Source of the DNA: Gemmatimonadales bacterium
GTDB lineage: Bacteria; Gemmatimonadota; Gemmatimonadetes; Gemmatimonadales; GWC2-71-9
NCBI GenBank assembly: GCA_036500345.1
Contig: DASYCE010000025.1
Span: 46,717-110,716 of the forward strand
Length of the DNA: 64,000 nt
Reading direction: 5' to 3'
Positions 62,060 to 64,000 of the stretch are shown piece by piece; positions within the stretch are counted from its first letter, which is position 1; the number at the start of each line of letters is the position of its first letter. Both the position numbers and the translations under genes were made by a program. The notes beneath the pieces were generated by a model, which was not told the origin of the DNA, did no database searches, and worked only from the letters and a program-made list of their open reading frames with translations.

Positions 62060-62886
62060 TGAAACGCACCGGAACGACGCTGGTGGAAATGATGATCGCG
62101 CTGGTCATCCTGGCACTCTTTGCGTCGACGCTGACCGTGATGGTGGTGAAGAGTTCGGTGACCGATGAAGCGGTCGATGCACGGCGCGAAGCGCGCGGCA
62201 TCGCACGGACGTCGCTCAACATCGTCGAGTCGGAGATGCGGATGGCGGAACCGTCCGGTGTCATCGCGCCGACCGACGATTCGACGCTCACGTTCAATCA
62301 GCCGATCGCCATGGGGCTGGTGTGCGGAGTGACCGGCGGCAATGCCGTGATCTCGTTGCTGCCTAGTGCCGACCTGCCGGGCTCGCTCACCGTCGCTGGC
62401 TATGCGGGGTGGGCGTACCGCGACTCGACGGGGACGTATCAGTACCAGCCCACAACGTCGCTCACCAGCGGCACCGCGAGCACGTGCACCGCGTCGAACA
62501 TCTCGACGTTCTCTGCAAGCAGCGGACGGGTGGTGCAGGTGCCGTCCGGAGTCTCGCTGGCGTCGGGAACGGTCGCCTTCCTCTATCGGCAGCTCACCTA
62601 TTCGCTGCGCGTGTCGACGGCGCTCCCCGGGCGCCGCGGACTGTACCGCACTGCTGGTGCCGGTACACCCGAGGAAATCGCATCGCCGTTCGCGACTGGT
62701 GCGCGTTTTCGCTGGTACATCCTCGGCGCGACGGAGCCGGACGATACGCTGCCGACCGACTTCGAGGACCTGAGCGGCGTACAGTTCGTGCTGACCGCCG
62801 AGAGTCGCTTGACGCCCCGGACATCGACGGCGCCGGTGCAGGCGCCGTTCACGACGTCAGTCTTCTTCCAGAACCGGCCCAACTGA
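62059..62886 (+). CDS. PilW-like minor pseudopilin
   Basis: A 275-residue prepilin. RTGTTLVEMMIALVILALFA provides the prepilin-peptidase site (G-TTLVE) and the helix. A beta-rich Ser/Thr domain follows, as in PilW proteins that help assemble type IV pili. GGGGAG lies just upstream of ATG 62059. Overlaps the next gene start by one base. Confidence 0.83.
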   Translation: MKRTGTTLVEMMIALVILALFASTLTVMVVKSSVTDEAVDARREARGIARTSLNIVESEMRMAEPSGVIAPTDDSTLTFNQPIAMGLVCGVTGGNAVISLLPSADLPGSLTVAGYAGWAYRDSTGTYQYQPTTSLTSGTASTCTASNISTFSASSGRVVQVPSGVSLASGTVAFLYRQLTYSLRVSTALPGRRGLYRTAGAGTPEEIASPFATGARFRWYILGATEPDDTLPTDFEDLSGVQFVLTAESRLTPRTSTAPVQAPFTTSVFFQNRPN

Positions 62887-64000
62887 TGAACCAGACGACG
62901 ACACGCCCACGCCCCGCCGCGCGAGCTCGCGTCCACGATCGCCGTGGCATCGCACTCCCGCTGGTGCTGCTGCTCACGCTGATGCTGTCGATCTCCGTGG
63001 GCGCCGCATTCATCATTGCCAACAACGAGCATGATGTCGGCACCGATCACGATGCGGAGCTCAAGGCGTACGCCGTGGCGCAGGAGGGGATCGAACGGTA
63101 TCTCACCGATGTCACCTCGTTGCCGACCACCTTCCCGGACGCGCGGACGATCGCGGTCACCGGCGGAAGTGCGACGGTGACGCTGAACCGCTTCCGCAAC
63201 TCGGCAAGTCCGTCGGTCGCTTCGATCTATGTGCTCACGTCGGTGGGGAAGGCGACGACGGCGAATCTGCGCCGGTCGTCGTCAACGCCGGTGGGGCAGC
63301 GGACGATTTCGCAGATGCTGACATGGCAGACCGGGTCGATCGACGCGAACGCCGCGTTCACCTCGCTGTCGGGGCTCAACATCAAGAACGGCTCGTCGGG
63401 GACGGTCAGCGGTGTCGACATTGCCGATCCGGTGACCGGATGCGCTGGTGGCCAGCCGTCGATCGCCGGCCTCGCCGTGCCGAACTCGAGTCTCGACATG
63501 AACGGCAACAACACCAACTTCATCGACGGCAATCCCGACAATGCCCCACTCTACATCGGGACCTCCGGGCCGAGCGGCACTGCGGTGCAGGCAGTCGATG
63601 TCGACTGGGCGGGAGTGCTGTCGGGGAGCATCGCGCCGGATTTCGTGCTTGACCGCACCGGGAAGAAGAGCACCGGCTCATGGCCCACGTCGTCGCAGTT
63701 CGCCAACTGGCCGGTGGTGCTGGTGAAGGGGAACATCACCAACGGAGACAATGTCAGCGCCGGTGAAGGGGTGCTGGTGGTCACCGGCGACGCGGATCTT
63801 TCCAACTTCATCTGGCACGGGATCGTGCTGGTGGGCGGTCAGATCACCTTGTCGGGGTCCAAGGCGAACGTCTGGGGGACGCTCTTCACCGGCCTCAACG
63901 AAGAGGTCGGGACCAACGTCAGCACCGGGACCGTCGGCAACGGCAACGTCCTGGTGCAGTACAACAACTGCGATATCAGCGAGGCGCTCCTGAAGTTTGG
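62886..64000 (+). CDS. PilX/PilY-neighbour pilus assembly protein, partial
   Basis: The frame starts at ATG 62886 and stays open to the window end (371 codons seen). RRGIALPLVLLLTLMLSISV is a single membrane helix after a basic head; ANNEHDVGTDHDAELKAYAVAQEGIERYL is the start of a PilX-like region (positions about 45-75). The rest is Gly/Ser/Thr-rich beta sequence with repeats such as VLVKGNITNGDNVSAGEGVL that suggest a beta-helix. Last gene seen of the pseudopilin operon; C-terminus unseen. Confidence 0.75.
   Translation, partial: MNQTTTRPRPAARARVHDRRGIALPLVLLLTLMLSISVGAAFIIANNEHDVGTDHDAELKAYAVAQEGIERYLTDVTSLPTTFPDARTIAVTGGSATVTLNRFRNSASPSVASIYVLTSVGKATTANLRRSSSTPVGQRTISQMLTWQTGSIDANAAFTSLSGLNIKNGSSGTVSGVDIADPVTGCAGGQPSIAGLAVPNSSLDMNGNNTNFIDGNPDNAPLYIGTSGPSGTAVQAVDVDWAGVLSGSIAPDFVLDRTGKKSTGSWPTSSQFANWPVVLVKGNITNGDNVSAGEGVLVVTGDADLSNFIWHGIVLVGGQITLSGSKANVWGTLFTGLNEEVGTNVSTGTVGNGNVLVQYNNCDISEALLKF

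Overview
The window reads as a high-GC, Gram-negative chromosome segment. Reasons are tightly overlapping ATGA/GTGA gene junctions, an outer-membrane lipid system (MlaE/F/D), an outer-membrane beta-barrel, a PEP-CTERM protein, type IV pilin-like genes, and a PadR regulator next to an ADOP-type duplicated permease. The ADOP/PadR pairing and general gene style are typical of Gemmatimonadota or Acidobacteriota. Gemmatimonadota is my best guess, and it is an inference. Coding density is very high and most genes sit in short co-directional operons.

Layout. 1-3134: on the minus strand, an Eco57I-like methyltransferase gene followed by the start of a probable SNF2-type helicase that leaves the window (restriction or defence module). 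3249-7134: a secreted His/Met-rich protein, an RsbRD-N-like protein, LD-carboxypeptidase, an alpha/beta hydrolase and a Nudix hydrolase. 7181-10016: manganese operon (DtxR/MntR repressor, Nramp transporter, outer-membrane protein) with a palindrome inside the promoter. 10023-14216: AttEFGH-like ABC exporter operon ending in a permease-helix/CrtC-AttH fusion. 14286-22678: SnoaL, a DUF4384 protein, a DUF442 phosphatase, NAD synthetase, thioesterase, patatin, DUF2203, a Tat-secreted aminotransferase and a short MutY. 22730-27144: MlaE-MlaF-MlaD, FolE, RNase Z, tRNA-Ala(CGC) and a small membrane protein. 27513-31199: a heparinase-like lipoprotein, a LysE exporter without a normal start codon, and a PEMT/ICMT-like methyltransferase.

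31292-35699: tRNA-Gln(CTG) followed by a lower-GC accessory island. It carries an orphan zinc-finger protein and a compact three-gene operon of two unrecognised proteins plus a HEPN-like protein. This is my best candidate for an undescribed, possibly defensive, system. 35700-47758: membrane proteins, GNAT, DinB, DHFR-like, MmcQ, a thioredoxin-fold protein, PadR plus ADOP permease, YCII, DUF1801, a beta-propeller, an amidase, and an Asp/Glu racemase-family protein lacking both catalytic cysteines. 47861-52389: a PEP-CTERM protein, small accessory membrane genes, a possible insertion-sequence remnant, a Pro-tailed protein, and a gene-free stretch of degenerate 21-bp repeats. 52390-60789: Tat amidase, split transketolase, M28 peptidase, GH13 enzyme, a small acidic protein and a DUF3108-like protein. 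61050-64000: a pseudopilin operon cut by the window end.

Regulatory signals noted are sigma-54-like -24/-12 elements before the DUF4384 gene, the PEP-CTERM gene and the Pro-tailed gene (two of these also share a 24-bp composite motif), palindromes at mntR and nadE, TCTAGGAC repeats before padR, sigma-70 promoters before both tRNAs, and three hairpin terminators.
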